Source: Actinotalea subterranea
GTDB taxonomy: Bacteria > Actinomycetota > Actinomycetes > Actinomycetales > Cellulomonadaceae
Direction of reading: 5' to 3'
Assembly: GCF_008364845.1 (NCBI RefSeq)
Contig: NZ_VTTP01000002.1
Location: 587,453 to 651,452 of the forward strand
Length of the DNA stretch: 64,000 bases
The notes below the pieces were generated by a model that was not told the DNA's origin, ran no database searches, and saw only the letters and a list, made by a program, of their open reading frames with translations. This document shows positions 44,337 to 53,825 of the stretch, piece after piece. The position numbers and the translations under genes are program-made. Position 1 is the first letter of the stretch. Each line of letters begins with the position of its first letter.

Positions 44337-45749
44337 ATGAGACGCACCACGTGGGGCGCCGTCGCCGGCGCCGCGGCAGCAACGCTCGTCCTGGCGGCGT
44401 GCACGGGCGGCGACCCGGAGGAGCCGGCCGACGCGTCGGAGGCCGCGGAGGGCCCGGTGACCCTGACGATCGTGACCAACGCGATCTCGGGCGGCAAGAA
44501 CGCCGCGGAGGCCGACTGGATCGCCGACTGGCTCATCCCGGAGTTCGAGTCCGCGATGGAGGCCGAGGGGCGTGACGTGACCGTCGTCTTCGAGGCGCAA
44601 GGCGTCGACGACGAGGACTACAAGACGAAGATCGCGCTCGACCTCCAGGCGGGTGGCGGCGCGGACATCATCGGCATGGACGGCATCTGGGTCGGCGAGT
44701 TCGCCGAGGCCGGCTACATCGCCCCTCTCTCGGAGGTCGGCGGCAGCGCGGTCGACGAGTGGGACGGCTGGGAGCAGATCCCCGACGCCGTCCAGAACGC
44801 CCTGTCGTTCGACGGGGAGCGCTACGGCATCCCGCAGGGCGCCGACGGTCGCGTGCTCTTCTACAACAAGACCCTGTTCGCGCAGGCCGGGCTCGACGAG
44901 GACTGGGAGCCCACGAGCTGGGACGAGGTCCTCGACGCCGCCCGCGCGCTCAAGGAGATCGAGGGCGTGATCCCGATCCAGCTCAACGCCGGGACGGCGA
45001 TGGGCGAGGCGACGACCATGCAGGGCGTCCTGCCGATGCTCGTCGGCACCGGCGCGCAGGTCTGGGACGAGGACGGCTGGCTCGGGGGCACCGAGGAGCT
45101 CGGTCAGGTGCTCGACCTGTACCGGACGATCTACGTCGACGAGGGCCTGGGTGACCCCGTGCTCCAGCAGGAGGCCGCCGGGCGTGACACGTCGTTCGCG
45201 CAGTTCGCCGCCGGTGAGATCGGGATCCTGCTCGAGGGCGACTACTTCTGGCGGTCCGTGATCAACCCCGCGGAGGGCGTCGGCACGGCGCCGATGGCCG
45301 ACCGGGACGAGGTCGTCGGGTACACCCGGATCCCGGCGCGGGAGCCCGGAACGGGCGTCAACGGGCAGGACTTCGTCTCGATGTCCGGCGGCACCGGTCG
45401 GGTGCTCAACCCGGGGTCGGAGAACCCCGAGCTCGCGTGGGAGCTGCTGGCGTTCATGAACTCCGCCGAGGCGTTCGAGTCCCGCGTCGCCGGGACCGTC
45501 TCGATCACCCCGCGTGACGACGTCAACGCGACGGTCCTCGAGGGCGACCCGATGCTCACGTACATCAGCGAGGAGGTGCTGCCGCTGAGCTCGTACCGGC
45601 CCGGCCTCGCGGCCTACCCCGAGGTGTCGCTCGCGCTGCAGGACGCCACGGCGTCCGTCGTCGCGGGGGACCCCGTCGAGGACGTCCTCGCCGCCTACAC
45701 CGACGCCGTCGCCGGGATCGTCGGCGACGAGAACGTCAACGACGGCTGA
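44337..45749 (+). CDS. ABC sugar-binding lipoprotein
   Basis: A 470-residue extracytoplasmic solute-binding protein of the carbohydrate (COG1653/MalE-like) class. Its signal peptide ends in the lipobox LVLAAC (Cys22), so it is a membrane-anchored lipoprotein. The mature protein is two-lobed, with DYKTKIALDLQAGGGADIIG, YGIPQGADGRVLFYNKTLF and FAAGEIGILLEGDYFW as lobe and hinge segments. ACGGAGG precedes ATG 44337. It is followed by two permeases and an ATPase, a complete CUT1 importer inside the inositol operon. CUT1 systems normally take oligosaccharides or glycosides rather than free inositol, which points to a glycosylated inositol ligand. Confidence 0.93.
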   Translation: MRRTTWGAVAGAAAATLVLAACTGGDPEEPADASEAAEGPVTLTIVTNAISGGKNAAEADWIADWLIPEFESAMEAEGRDVTVVFEAQGVDDEDYKTKIALDLQAGGGADIIGMDGIWVGEFAEAGYIAPLSEVGGSAVDEWDGWEQIPDAVQNALSFDGERYGIPQGADGRVLFYNKTLFAQAGLDEDWEPTSWDEVLDAARALKEIEGVIPIQLNAGTAMGEATTMQGVLPMLVGTGAQVWDEDGWLGGTEELGQVLDLYRTIYVDEGLGDPVLQQEAAGRDTSFAQFAAGEIGILLEGDYFWRSVINPAEGVGTAPMADRDEVVGYTRIPAREPGTGVNGQDFVSMSGGTGRVLNPGSENPELAWELLAFMNSAEAFESRVAGTVSITPRDDVNATVLEGDPMLTYISEEVLPLSSYRPGLAAYPEVSLALQDATASVVAGDPVEDVLAAYTDAVAGIVGDENVNDG

Positions 45750-45762
45750 GCGGAGCCACGCG

Positions 45763-46695
45763 GTGAGTGCTCCTCCGACGTCCGTCCGCGCGTCCTGGTC
45801 CAGGGCGCGCGGACGGGCCGACGACGTCGCAGGTCTCGGCAGGCTCGGTGCCGGCGCGTTCATGGCGCCCGCCCTCGCCCTGATCGGCCTCTTCCTGATC
45901 TTCCCGGCGCTGTGGACCGTCTACCTCGGCATGACGGACTACCGGCTCACGGGCCTGGCAGCCGCGGACCCGACGGTGGTCGGGCTCGAGAACTACACGT
46001 CGATCCTCGGCGACCCCGGTTTCTGGCGGTCGCTGCGCCTGACGCTCGTCTTCGTGCTCGCGTCGGGCGTCCTCGGCCAGACCCTGCTCGGCTTCTCCAT
46101 CGCCTGGGCGTTGCGTCGGCTCTCCGGCCCCGTGAAGTCGGTCGTGGAGACCCTCGTGCTCGCCGCGTGGGTCGTGCCGTCGTCCGTCGGCGCTTTCCTG
46201 TGGCTCGCGCTGCTCGACCGGCGCGCCGGGACGCTGAACGCGCTCCTGGGCACCGAGGGCACGGCGTGGCTCATCGAGCACCCGATGGCCGGGATCGTGG
46301 TCTTCAACATCTGGGTGGGCACGGCGTTCTCGATGCTGCTGTTCTCCTCGGCGCTCAACGGCGTCCCGCCCTCGCAGATGGAGAGCGCCCGGATGGCGGG
46401 CGCCACGGCATGGCAGCAGCTGCGCGACGTCGTCCTGCCGAACATCAGGGCGCACATCCTGACGAACACGCTCCTGATCACGCTGTGGACGTTCAACACC
46501 TTCACGCCCTACCTGCTCACCGCGGGCGGGCCCAACGACGAGTCGGCGATCCTCCCCGTGTACATCTACCGCACCGCCATCCCCGGCGGGCAGCTCGGCA
46601 TGGGCGCCGCGATCTCCCTGATCATGCTGCTCATCAACCTCGTCATCGCCCTCGCGTCGATGCGCGTCGGTCGCGAGCGCAGGAGGCGCTCATGA
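45763..46695 (+). CDS. ABC sugar permease, MalF type
   Basis: A 310-residue inner-membrane protein with six hydrophobic segments and the cytoplasmic EAA-type motif MESARMAGATAWQQLRDVVL before the last two. The N-terminal 25 residues are Arg-rich. GTG 45763 lies 14 bases after the binding-protein stop; the ribosome site GCGGAGCC is modest, suggesting translational coupling. It forms the transport channel with the MalG-type subunit encoded next (ATGA overlap). Substrate inferred as a mannosylated or otherwise substituted inositol from operon content. Confidence 0.93.
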   Translation: MSAPPTSVRASWSRARGRADDVAGLGRLGAGAFMAPALALIGLFLIFPALWTVYLGMTDYRLTGLAAADPTVVGLENYTSILGDPGFWRSLRLTLVFVLASGVLGQTLLGFSIAWALRRLSGPVKSVVETLVLAAWVVPSSVGAFLWLALLDRRAGTLNALLGTEGTAWLIEHPMAGIVVFNIWVGTAFSMLLFSSALNGVPPSQMESARMAGATAWQQLRDVVLPNIRAHILTNTLLITLWTFNTFTPYLLTAGGPNDESAILPVYIYRTAIPGGQLGMGAAISLIMLLINLVIALASMRVGRERRRRS

Positions 46696-47534
46696 GCGCG
46701 CCCGCGCCCCGGAGCACCGTGCGCCACTACGTCAGCCGCGTGGCCTTCGTCGTCGTCGTCGTGCTCGTCGCGGCGTTCTTCGCGCTCCCGCTGACCTGGC
46801 TCGTCACGGCGCCGTTCGACGCGAGCCCGACGCTCACGGTCGAGTGGCCGCAGTGGACGCTCGCGAACTTCCGGTCGCTCGCCGAGAACCCGTACGCGCT
46901 GCGGTCGATCGGCAACTCCCTGGTCCTCGGCCTCGGCACGATCGCGGTGGTCGTCACTCTCGGCGCCCTCGCCGCGTACGCCCTGTCGCGCGTGCGGATC
47001 CCCGGCCGCGACGGCCTGCTGTACGCGCTCCTGCTGCTGTCCTCGGTCGTGACCGGCACGGCGGCGATGGTCCCGCTGTTCCAGCTCATGGTCCAGGTGG
47101 GGCTCATCAACACCCAGACGGGCGTCGTGCTCGCGATGTCCGGGGGCCTGCTGCCCACCGTCGTGTTCATCCTCAAGGACTTCATGGACTCGATCCCGAA
47201 GTCCTACGAGGAGTCGGCCCGGCTGTACGGCGCGCGACCCGGCCAGATCCTGCGGCACGTCGTCGTCCCGATCGCGCGCCCCGGGCTCGCCTTCGTGTCC
47301 GTGTGGGTCCTGGTCCAGGTGTGGGGCAACTTCCTGCTCCCGTTCATCCTGCTGCGGTCCCCGGAGTCCCAGCCCGCCGCGGTGATCATGTACACCTTCT
47401 ACACCGAGAGCGGGCAGGCGGACCTGAGCCTCATCTCCGCGTTCTCGCTGGTCTTCTCCGTGCCGGTGATCGCCATCTACTTCCTCGTCAACCGCCGTTA
47501 CGGCTTCCGGTTCCACGGAGGGATCAAGTCCTGA
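46692..47534 (+). CDS. ABC sugar permease, MalG type
   Basis: A 280-residue permease subunit: one N-terminal helix (VAFVVVVVLVAAFFALPLTW), periplasmic loop, further helices, and the EAA motif EESARLYGARPGQILRHVVV, ending in the conserved RRYGFRFHGGIKS tail. ATG 46692 follows AGGAGGCGC and overlaps the preceding gene. Its stop TGA shares a base with the ATG of the ATPase gene. It completes the membrane part of the importer in the inositol operon. Confidence 0.93.
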   Translation: MSAPAPRSTVRHYVSRVAFVVVVVLVAAFFALPLTWLVTAPFDASPTLTVEWPQWTLANFRSLAENPYALRSIGNSLVLGLGTIAVVVTLGALAAYALSRVRIPGRDGLLYALLLLSSVVTGTAAMVPLFQLMVQVGLINTQTGVVLAMSGGLLPTVVFILKDFMDSIPKSYEESARLYGARPGQILRHVVVPIARPGLAFVSVWVLVQVWGNFLLPFILLRSPESQPAAVIMYTFYTESGQADLSLISAFSLVFSVPVIAIYFLVNRRYGFRFHGGIKS

Positions 47535-48607
47535 TGTCCACCATCACCACCAGAGGTCTGGTCAAGGAGTACCCGGGCGGGGTGCGCGGCGTCGACGGGT
47601 TCGACGTCACCATCGAGGACGGCGAGTTCTTCGCCCTGCTCGGGCCGTCGGGCTGCGGCAAGACCACGCTGCTGCGCTCCATCGCGGGCCTCGAGGCGAT
47701 CACCGAGGGCACGCTGCACATCGGCGACCGGGACGTCACGAACGCCCAGCCAGGCGAGCGCGGGGTCGCGATGGTCTTCCAGGACTACGCGCTGTTCCCC
47801 CACATGGACGTGGCCGACAACATCGCGTACCCCCTCAAGATCCGGAAGGTGCCCCGCACGCAGCGGCGTCAGCGAGCCGACGAGGTCGGCGCGGGTCTCG
47901 CGCTGCACGGCCTGAGCGAGCGGCGGCCCGGCCAGCTCTCGGGCGGGCAGCAGCAGCGCGTCGCGCTCGCCCGCGCCGTCGCGACGCAGCCGGAGGTCCT
48001 GCTGCTCGACGAGCCCCTGTCGAACCTGGACGCACGCCTGCGGCTCGAGGCCCGCACGTTCCTCAAGGTGCTCCAGCGCGACCTCAAGGTCACGACGGTG
48101 TTCGTCACGCACGACCAGGCGGAGGCGCTCGCGCTCGCGGACCGCATCGCCGTCATGCAGTCGGGCAGGCTCCAGCAGCTCGGGGCTCCCCACGAGGTGT
48201 TCCAGCGCCCCGTCAACACGTTCGTCGCCTCCTTCATCGGGTCCAACCCCATGAACCTCGTCACCACGACCGTCACCCAGGCCGGTGTCCGCCTCGGCGA
48301 CGGCGCGGTGCGGCTCCCGGAGACGGCCGCGGGGCTCGTGGCGCCCGGGGACGAGGTCGTCTGGGGCGCCCGGCCGGAGTACCTGCGCTGGTCGGTCGAG
48401 CGGCTGGACGACGCCGTCGAGGCGCGGGTCGAGGTCGTCGAGAACCTCGGTGCCTCGGTGCTGCTGACGGCGACCGTCGGCGACCACAGGCTCCAGGTCG
48501 TCGTCCCGGAGGAGGACGCCCCGGCCGCCGGGGCGCGCGGCTGGGTCCAGGCCAACGCGCGCCGGAGCCTGCTCTTCGACCCGCGGACGACGGAGCTGAT
48601 CGGATGA
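47534..48607 (+). CDS. ABC importer ATP-binding protein (MalK/UgpC type)
   Basis: A 357-residue ATPase with Walker A GPSGCGKTTLLRSIAGL, signature QLSGGQQQRVALARAVA, Walker B LLLDEPLSNLDARLR and the switch His in FVTHDQAEAL. After residue 235 there is a TOBE regulatory domain (NPMNLVTTTV; WGARPEYLRW; VVENLGASVLL) typical of sugar importers. ATG 47534 overlaps the permease stop by one base. A dedicated ATPase contrasts with the glucan operon at the left end, which lacks one. It energises the importer of the inositol operon and may also serve other permeases. Confidence 0.94.
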   Translation: MSTITTRGLVKEYPGGVRGVDGFDVTIEDGEFFALLGPSGCGKTTLLRSIAGLEAITEGTLHIGDRDVTNAQPGERGVAMVFQDYALFPHMDVADNIAYPLKIRKVPRTQRRQRADEVGAGLALHGLSERRPGQLSGGQQQRVALARAVATQPEVLLLDEPLSNLDARLRLEARTFLKVLQRDLKVTTVFVTHDQAEALALADRIAVMQSGRLQQLGAPHEVFQRPVNTFVASFIGSNPMNLVTTTVTQAGVRLGDGAVRLPETAAGLVAPGDEVVWGARPEYLRWSVERLDDAVEARVEVVENLGASVLLTATVGDHRLQVVVPEEDAPAAGARGWVQANARRSLLFDPRTTELIG

Positions 48608-48614
48608 GCGCGCG

Positions 48615-49853
48615 ATGAGCACGGTGGAGGTCCGGCGGCGCCTCGGCATCGACGACCAGATCGCCGAGCGCTACCTGCGCGTGCCGTTCGAGGTGCCGGC
48701 CGGCGCACCGTCCGTGGAGGTCCTCCTGGGCTACGACCGGACGGCGGGCGTCCTGGACCTGGGCTGCGAAGGGGCGTCGGGCTGGCGCGGCTGGTCCGGG
48801 GGCGCTCGGGACCGGTTCGTGATCACCCGTGACGGTGCGACGCCGGGGTACCTGCCCGGCGAGCTCGAGCCGGGGGAGTGGCACGTGGTGCTCGGCCTGC
48901 ACCAGCTCCCGGCCGAGGGCCTGGACGTCCGGCTCGAGATCCGCACCCCGGCGACGGGCGCCGTCGAGCCCGAGGTGCAGGCCGCGCCGGTGCCGGACGT
49001 GCCACGGGGCTCGGGCCGCGACCTGCCGGCCCCGCCGGGCATGACGTGGTTCGCGGGCGACTTCCACGCGCACACGGTGCACTCGGACGGCTCCGAGAGC
49101 GTCAGCGAGATCGCCGCCCGGGCCGTCCGCTCCGGCCTCGACTTCGTCGCGGTGACCGACCACAACACCACGAGCCACCACGCCCACCTGCCGGCGGCCG
49201 GTGCGACCCACGGCGTGACCCTCGTCCCGGGGCAGGAGGTCACCACGGCGTGGGGTCATGCCAACGCGTTCGGCGACGTCGGCTGGGTCGACTTCCGCCG
49301 GCCGGCGGCGACGTGGCTCGAGCAGGTCGACGCCCGCGGCGGCGTGCTGAGCATCAACCACCCCGTGGACGCCGACTGCGCGTGGCTGCACCCCGTCACG
49401 GCACCCCCGCACGCCATGGAGCTGTGGCACGCGACGTGGTTCCGCGAGCCGGCGTCCACGTTCGCGTGGGCCTACTGGCGCCGCATGCCGCCGGGCGTGG
49501 TGCCGATCGGCGGCTCGGACTTCCACGACCGCGGCCAGGGTCACACCCTCGGTGTGCCGACGACCTGGGTCGCGGCGCCCGACCGCAGCCCCGAGGCGAT
49601 CATCGACGCCGTCCGGTCCGGCCGGACCGCGATCAGCATCGGCGCGGCGCTGCCCGGCGGTCCCGTGGCCGGGCCCGTCCTGCTGCGCCACGAGGACGAC
49701 CTGCTCGCGTTCGACGCCGACGGCGCCGTCCTGGTCGACCTCGACGGCCGTCGTCGCCGGGTCGTGGGCGACCGGGTCCGCGTCCCGGCCTCCTGGGGCC
49801 ACGGGACCGTCCACCTCGAGGACGCGGGCCGGCGCCTGCTTGCGCTGTGCTGA
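48615..49853 (+). CDS. PHP-domain metallohydrolase (CehA/McbA-like)
   Basis: A 412-residue protein. After an N-terminal beta-sandwich (about 1-140) comes a PHP phosphoesterase domain with GDFHAHTVHSDGSESVSEIA, FVAVTDHNTTSHH, VTTAWGHANAFG, GGVLSINHP and GGSDFHDRGQGH, which supply the His/Asp metal ligands. PHP enzymes cut phosphate esters; CehA-type members act on carbamate or phosphate esters. No signal peptide. ATG 48615 is eight bases after the ATPase stop. In an inositol operon beside an alpha-mannosidase, the natural assumption is hydrolysis of a phosphodiester or phosphate on an imported inositol glycan; this is inference. Confidence 0.85.
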   Translation: MSTVEVRRRLGIDDQIAERYLRVPFEVPAGAPSVEVLLGYDRTAGVLDLGCEGASGWRGWSGGARDRFVITRDGATPGYLPGELEPGEWHVVLGLHQLPAEGLDVRLEIRTPATGAVEPEVQAAPVPDVPRGSGRDLPAPPGMTWFAGDFHAHTVHSDGSESVSEIAARAVRSGLDFVAVTDHNTTSHHAHLPAAGATHGVTLVPGQEVTTAWGHANAFGDVGWVDFRRPAATWLEQVDARGGVLSINHPVDADCAWLHPVTAPPHAMELWHATWFREPASTFAWAYWRRMPPGVVPIGGSDFHDRGQGHTLGVPTTWVAAPDRSPEAIIDAVRSGRTAISIGAALPGGPVAGPVLLRHEDDLLAFDADGAVLVDLDGRRRRVVGDRVRVPASWGHGTVHLEDAGRRLLALC

Positions 49854-49902
49854 CCACCTGCCCGTCCCGACGCGCACCAGTCATGCGAAGGAGCACCACC
49901 CG

Positions 49903-52900
49903 ATGACCGCAGAGCAGACGCCGGCAGGGACCGGACCCGCCGCCCCCACGCCCGCCACCCCCACGCCCGCCCCCGAGGGTGCCGCGCCGATCGTCGTCAT
50001 GCCGCACACGCACTGGGACCGCGAGTGGTACGAGCCGCACGACGTGTTCCGGCTGCGGCTCGTCCACGTCCTCGACGACGTCGTCGCGCGCCTCGAGCGC
50101 GACCCTGAGTTCCGTTTCACGATGGACGGGCAGGTCGCCGCGATCGACGACTACCTCGAGATCCGGCCCGAGCAGCGGGAGCGGGTCGCGGCCCTCGTGC
50201 GGGCGGGCCGGCTCGCCGTCGGGCCGTTCCTCATCCTGCTCGACGAGTTCTGCTGCGACGGCGAGACGATCGTGCGCAACCTCGAGCTCGGGCTCGCGCG
50301 GGCCGAGGCGCTCGGCGGCGCCATGCAGGTCGGCTACCTGCCCGACATGTTCGGCCACGCGGCGCAGATGCCCCAGATGCTGCGCGGGTTCGGCATCCAG
50401 CACGCGGCGCTGTGGCGCGGGGTGCCCGACGCGGTCCGCGAGCACGCGTTCGCGTGGTCGGCCCCCGACGGCTCGACCGTGCGGTGCGAGTACCTGTTCG
50501 ACGGCTACGGGAGCGGGCTGGACATGTTCGCGCTGCCCGGGCGCCTCGGCGAGCTCGCAGCCGACTACCGACGCCGCACACGCCCCTGGTACGGCGACGA
50601 CCCCGTGCTCGCCATGTACGGGACCGACCACATGGCTCCGCCGGCCGACTTCATGGACCGGGTCCGCGAGCACAACGCCAGGTCCGCCGACGACGTCCCG
50701 ACGCTTCGGGTTGCGACCCTCACCGAGTACGTGGCCGAGCGCCCGAGCGACCCGGCCGCACTGGCCGCCCTGCCCGCGGTCCGGGGCGAGCTGCGTTCGC
50801 ACGCCCGGGGCAACCTCCTGCCCGGCGTGTTCTCGATCCGCACCAACCTCAAGGCCGCGATGGCCCAGGCCGAGCTGGCCCTGACCCGCGCGGAGCGCCT
50901 CGACGCCCTCTACTCGCCGGACGACCACCGCGCCTTCTTCGACCTCGGCTGGTACCGCGTCGTCGAGAGCTCCGCGCACGACTCGGTCACCGGCTGCGGG
51001 GTCGACGCGACGGCGGACCAGGTGGGCTCGCGGCTCGCGACCGCGGCGAGCATCGGGCGCGCCGTGACCGAGCGGGTGGCCGGGCACCTCGCGCGACGTG
51101 TCCCGTCGGACGCGCACCTGGTGCTCAACACGCTCCCGTGGCCGCGGACCGTGCAGGTCGAGGTGGTCACCCCCGAGGCCCCGGAGGGGGTCCGGACCCA
51201 GCCGCTCGTCGAGCTCGGCACGGCGCTCGGCGACGAGCGGCTCGCGACCCAGGACCTCGCACGCCTGCTGCGTCGCATCCACGGGCGCGAGCTCTTCGGC
51301 CAGCTCATCACCGGGTACACCTGGGGACCGCAGTCGCTGCACCTCGAGGTGGCCGAGGTCGCCGAGGGCGAGTTCGACCTGCCGACGCTCACGGCCGAGA
51401 TCGAGGCGGCGATGCAGGCGCCCGACGCCGCGCAGACCGCCTGGCACGTCGTGACGACGGCGCGTGCGCGCCGGCGCGTCCTCCTCGAGGTCGAGGTCCC
51501 GCCCCTCGGGCACGTGCCCGTACGGACCGCCGGGGGAGCCGTCACGGGTGGGGCCGGCACGGCCGGCGAGCACAGTCAGCACGGCGCGCACGGTCAGCAC
51601 GCCGGCCGCGGTGAGCCCATCGAGCAAGGCGCGCACGGTGAGCACTGCGAGCACGGTGAGGTCCTCGAGGTCGGTCCGACGCGGCTGCGCAGCGACCTCG
51701 TCGACGTCCGGGTCGAGCCCGACGGCACGCTGACCGTCACCGGCGCTGACGGGACCGTCCTGCACGGCGTCGGGCGGCTCGTCGACGAGGGCGACCGCGG
51801 CGACTCCTACAACTACGGGCCCCTGGCCGCGGCCGGTCCCGTCGACGAGGCCGACGAGGTCAGGGTCGAGGTCGTCGAGTCCGGACCGCTGCGTGGCGTG
51901 CTCGCCGTCGAGCGTCGCTACCGGCTGCCGACCGGGGTCGACGCGGACGACCGTGACCGCCGCAGCGCGGCGACCGCACCGCTGACGACGACGACGCGGG
52001 TCGAGCTCCGGGCCGGCGAGCCCTTCGTCCGGCTCACGCTCGACCTCGTCAACACGGTGCGAGACCACCGCCTGCGCCTGCACGTGCCGCTCGGCGAACG
52101 GGTCGAGGCCTCGGTCGCGGCGGGCCAGATGGGCCTCATCCGCCGTGGGCGTACGGCAGAGGGAGGCTGGGGCGAGTACCCGCTGCCGACGTTCCCCGCC
52201 ACCGTCAGCGTGAGCGCGGGCCGTGCGCACGTCCTGCTGGGCAAGCTGACGGAGTACGAGGTCGTCGCGGCACCGGGCACCGCCGGCGCCGGGGACTCTT
52301 CGGGCAGGCCGGACGGCCCGCCGGACGGTCAGGACGAGCTCGCCCTGACGGTCCTGCGCGCGGTCGGGATGATGAGCGTCAACGTGCACCCGCTGCGTGA
52401 CGAGCCGGCCGGCTCGGAGATCCCCGTGCCGGGGGCCCAGTACCTCGGGACCACGGTGACGACGCGCCTGGCGGTGATGCCGCGCGCCGACGCGGACGCG
52501 GCCGACGTGGCGCGCTGGGCGGAGCACTTCCGGCACGAGCCCGTCGTGTTCCGGGGGTCGGGTCCGGCGGGGGGCCCGCTGCCCGCGGCCGTGGCCGGGC
52601 CGCAGCTCGAGGGCCCGGCCGTGATGACGAGCCTGCGACGCGTCGCCGGGGGAGCCCTCGAGGCCCGCCTGCTGAACGTGAGCGAGCAGGACGCGGACGT
52701 CACGCTCTCGCCGCCCCCGGAGGGGGCCTGGCACGCGACGGACCTGCGCGGCCGCCGCGTCGACGCGCCCGGGCCGTCGCTCCCGGCGCACGGGCTGCGC
52801 ACCCTGCGGACGGCCGCTCCCGCCGGTGCACCCGGCCCGGACCGCACGGCGGGCGCTGACCACCAGGACGTCCCACCAGCGCCGCACCACCCGCACGCCA

Positions 52901-52923
52901 CCGTCGAGGAGGAGCTGACATGA
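49903..52923 (+). CDS. GH38 alpha-mannosidase
   Basis: A 1006-residue glycoside hydrolase family 38 enzyme. After a Pro/Thr/Ala-rich 28-residue N-terminal tail (no true signal peptide, so cytoplasmic) comes PHTHWDREWYEPHDVF with zinc ligands, the nucleophile Asp148 in GYLPDMFGHAAQMPQML, YGTDHMAPPADFMDRV, SAHDSVTGCGVDATADQV and the beta-rich C-terminal domains. ATG 49903 has GAAGGAG upstream. It removes alpha-linked mannose, with retention, from imported oligosaccharides. An odd His/Gly-rich insert of about 31 residues interrupts the middle (51567-51660). The downstream IolE-like gene overlaps its stop, placing mannose removal in the inositol pathway. Confidence 0.93.
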   Translation: MTAEQTPAGTGPAAPTPATPTPAPEGAAPIVVMPHTHWDREWYEPHDVFRLRLVHVLDDVVARLERDPEFRFTMDGQVAAIDDYLEIRPEQRERVAALVRAGRLAVGPFLILLDEFCCDGETIVRNLELGLARAEALGGAMQVGYLPDMFGHAAQMPQMLRGFGIQHAALWRGVPDAVREHAFAWSAPDGSTVRCEYLFDGYGSGLDMFALPGRLGELAADYRRRTRPWYGDDPVLAMYGTDHMAPPADFMDRVREHNARSADDVPTLRVATLTEYVAERPSDPAALAALPAVRGELRSHARGNLLPGVFSIRTNLKAAMAQAELALTRAERLDALYSPDDHRAFFDLGWYRVVESSAHDSVTGCGVDATADQVGSRLATAASIGRAVTERVAGHLARRVPSDAHLVLNTLPWPRTVQVEVVTPEAPEGVRTQPLVELGTALGDERLATQDLARLLRRIHGRELFGQLITGYTWGPQSLHLEVAEVAEGEFDLPTLTAEIEAAMQAPDAAQTAWHVVTTARARRRVLLEVEVPPLGHVPVRTAGGAVTGGAGTAGEHSQHGAHGQHAGRGEPIEQGAHGEHCEHGEVLEVGPTRLRSDLVDVRVEPDGTLTVTGADGTVLHGVGRLVDEGDRGDSYNYGPLAAAGPVDEADEVRVEVVESGPLRGVLAVERRYRLPTGVDADDRDRRSAATAPLTTTTRVELRAGEPFVRLTLDLVNTVRDHRLRLHVPLGERVEASVAAGQMGLIRRGRTAEGGWGEYPLPTFPATVSVSAGRAHVLLGKLTEYEVVAAPGTAGAGDSSGRPDGPPDGQDELALTVLRAVGMMSVNVHPLRDEPAGSEIPVPGAQYLGTTVTTRLAVMPRADADAADVARWAEHFRHEPVVFRGSGPAGGPLPAAVAGPQLEGPAVMTSLRRVAGGALEARLLNVSEQDADVTLSPPPEGAWHATDLRGRRVDAPGPSLPAHGLRTLRTAAPAGAPGPDRTAGADHQDVPPAPHHPHATVEEELT
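51567..51660 (+). repeat. Imperfect His/Gly-rich coding repeat in GH38 gene
   Basis: Repeated gagcac/cagcac and ggcgcgcacggt units encode a run with HGAHGQH and GAHGEHCEHGE. It falls in a linker before the C-terminal beta domains. Its low complexity and His/Cys content suggest a recent slippage-driven insert, possibly metal-binding. Confidence 0.75.
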
Positions 52924-53825
52924 TCCATCTGGCCAATGCGCCCGTGAGCTACGGGGTGTTCGAGCTCGGGGCCGAGAAGGGCGCGCGGCTGCCGGGACCG
53001 GGCGAGCTGCTTGAGCTCGTCGCGGCAGCCGGGTACACGGGCATCGACTCCGGACCCGTCGGCATGTTCGGGCGTGGGCCTGCGCTCCGGGAGAACCTCG
53101 CCCGCCACGGCCTGTCCCTCGCGGGTGGCTGGGTCGACCTGCCGTTCTCCGACGACGAGGCGTTCGGCGCGGCGCTCGGTGCCTACTCCGAGGCCCTCGA
53201 CTTCTTCAGCGAGGCAGCCGAGCTGAACCCCGACGTCCCCCCGCGCCCCACGCTCGCGTGCTCCGGCTCGCCCGAGCGCAAGGCGCACCCCGGCGGCGGT
53301 CCGGGCCTCGGTCTCACGGCCGCGCAGTGGGACCGCTTCGCCGCGAACGTCGAGCGGGCGGTCGAGATGTCCCGGCAGCGGGGGCTCGAGCCCACGTTCC
53401 ACCACCACGCCTGCACGTTCGTCGAGACCCCCGAGGAGGTGCGAGAGCTCCTCGCACGCACGAGCGTCGGGCTGACCCTCGACACGGGGCACCTCATCCT
53501 CGGCGGAGGCGACCCCGTGACTGGCCTCGAGGAGTGGGCGCCCCGGATCAACCACCTGCACCTCAAGGACGCCCGGCGCAGCGTGCTCGACGCGGTCGTC
53601 AAGGGGCACGGCGACATGCGCACGGTCTGGGCCGGCAAGGCGTTCGTGCCGTTCGGGGAGGGTGACCTCGACCTGACCGCCGTGATGGAGACGGTGCTGG
53701 CGAGCGGCTACTCGGGCTGGCTCGTCGTCGAGCAGGACGTCATCCCCGGCCCGGACGACCCGCCGGGGCGCGCGCAGGAGCACCAGGTGCACAACCGGCA
53801 GGCCCTGCGGCAGTGGTTCGCATGA
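52920..53825 (+). CDS. IolE-like TIM-barrel isomerase/inosose dehydratase
   Basis: A 301-residue xylose-isomerase-like TIM barrel. It starts MIHLANAPVSYGVFEL, the segment typical of actinobacterial IolE (2-keto-myo-inositol dehydratase), and carries metal and substrate residues in EPTFHHHACTFVETPEEV, LTLDTGHLILGG and NHLHLKDAR; WLVVEQDVIPGP closes the barrel. ATG 52920 overlaps the mannosidase stop (ATGA), and its stop overlaps the dehydrogenase start. Dehydration of inosose to the dione that IolD opens is the missing step of the operon, so IolE is the best call; an inosose isomerase (IolI-type) is the alternative. Confidence 0.85.
   Translation: MIHLANAPVSYGVFELGAEKGARLPGPGELLELVAAAGYTGIDSGPVGMFGRGPALRENLARHGLSLAGGWVDLPFSDDEAFGAALGAYSEALDFFSEAAELNPDVPPRPTLACSGSPERKAHPGGGPGLGLTAAQWDRFAANVERAVEMSRQRGLEPTFHHHACTFVETPEEVRELLARTSVGLTLDTGHLILGGGDPVTGLEEWAPRINHLHLKDARRSVLDAVVKGHGDMRTVWAGKAFVPFGEGDLDLTAVMETVLASGYSGWLVVEQDVIPGPDDPPGRAQEHQVHNRQALRQWFA

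Noticed and set aside
49633..52896. Minus-strand open frame of over 1,000 codons opposite the alpha-mannosidase
   Set aside because: Arg/Gly/Ala/His-rich composition typical of antisense frames in high-GC DNA; the plus strand encodes a clear GH38 enzyme.
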